Position numbers and translations under genes: made by a program
Source of the DNA: Elysia chlorotica
Lineage: Eukaryota > Mollusca > Gastropoda > Plakobranchidae
NCBI GenBank assembly: GCA_003991915.1
Contig: RQTK01000092.1
Span: 563,559 to 627,558 of the forward strand
Reading direction: 5' to 3'
DNA length: 64,000 nucleotides
Notes under the pieces: generated by a model
What the model was told of the DNA's origin: nothing
The model's input: the letters and a program-made list of their open reading frames with translations, nothing else
The model's database searches: none
Shown: positions 63,512 to 64,000 of the stretch, piece after piece
Position numbering within the stretch: the stretch's first letter is position 1
Layout: every line of letters begins with the position of its first letter

Positions 63512-64000
63512 CTGGACAGAAAAATTGAAGGAATAAAAGAATTGAAAATGTAAAAATATGATTTTGATATTCCTGAGACTTGAGCCAAAGTTGAACAAGA
63601 AGAGTTTGACATAAGGGTCATTTCAGTAAGTGAGGACTGCCTTTTTTTTAAACTGAAACATACTGGCATTGACAAATATGAAAAAATGTCTGCTTTATTT
63701 TGCAATTTTTACTTCTTTTTTTTTTCAATGAATTTGCAGTATGGTCTTTTTTAAGTTTGAAGGCAACACCAAAAGACATAATATCTAATCAAGTTATTTT
63801 TTTTAATTCAAGTCTTTCTTGGTTCACAAATTCAAATTTGACACAATTGCTGTATGCTTACCAATGGTCCTAGAAACTGAATATATCCTGTGTGGTGTAA
63901 GGCTTATAATGTTAAATGAAAAATAATAATTTTTGCCGATCAGTTTTGTATTGTTTCATCAATATTTCTCCACCATGGAATATGAAAAGACAACACAATT

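Overview
The window is animal nuclear DNA. It has long AT-rich introns, GT/AG-bounded exons, microsatellites and many tRNA-derived SINE copies. Gene content and repeat style suggest a lophotrochozoan, most likely a mollusc; that is inference. No bacterial, organellar or CRISPR feature was seen.

Region 1 (165-14,050, plus strand) holds the 3' two thirds of an NPC1 gene, the lysosomal cholesterol exporter. Fifteen or sixteen exons run from the middle luminal domain through the sterol-sensing domain to the stop codon. About 64 codons expected between exons 7 and 8 are not present. One exon is duplicated with identical protein but a length that forbids using both copies. SINEs sit directly against three splice acceptors.

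Region 2 (about 14,050-23,277) is AT-rich and has no recognisable gene. It holds the 3' ends of the converging NPC1 and DIDO1-like transcripts and several short inverted-repeat elements.

Region 3 (23,278-50,542, minus strand) is a complete coding region of a DIDO1/PHF3-family gene. I assembled 22 coding exons with fully consistent phases: PHD finger, Zn-binding Cys motif, TFIIS central domain, SPOC domain, His-rich and RGG tails. Two of its introns carry tandem arrays derived from neighbouring exon edges, and the last exon has a partial, broken duplicate.

Region 4 (about 52,850-59,760) is a graveyard of transposase-derived fragments, all on the minus strand: pogo-like pieces, two uncharacterised DDE-type families, and a MULE/ZSWIM piece.

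Region 5 (60,992-63,511, minus strand) holds six consecutive exons of HERC1, a giant HECT ubiquitin ligase. The rest of HERC1 should follow at lower coordinates but is not there; transposon debris and then DIDO1 follow instead.

The most unusual theme is repeated tandem amplification of exon edges with their splice sites, seen independently in NPC1 and DIDO1. It creates decoy acceptors, phase-neutral mini-exons and a redundant exon.
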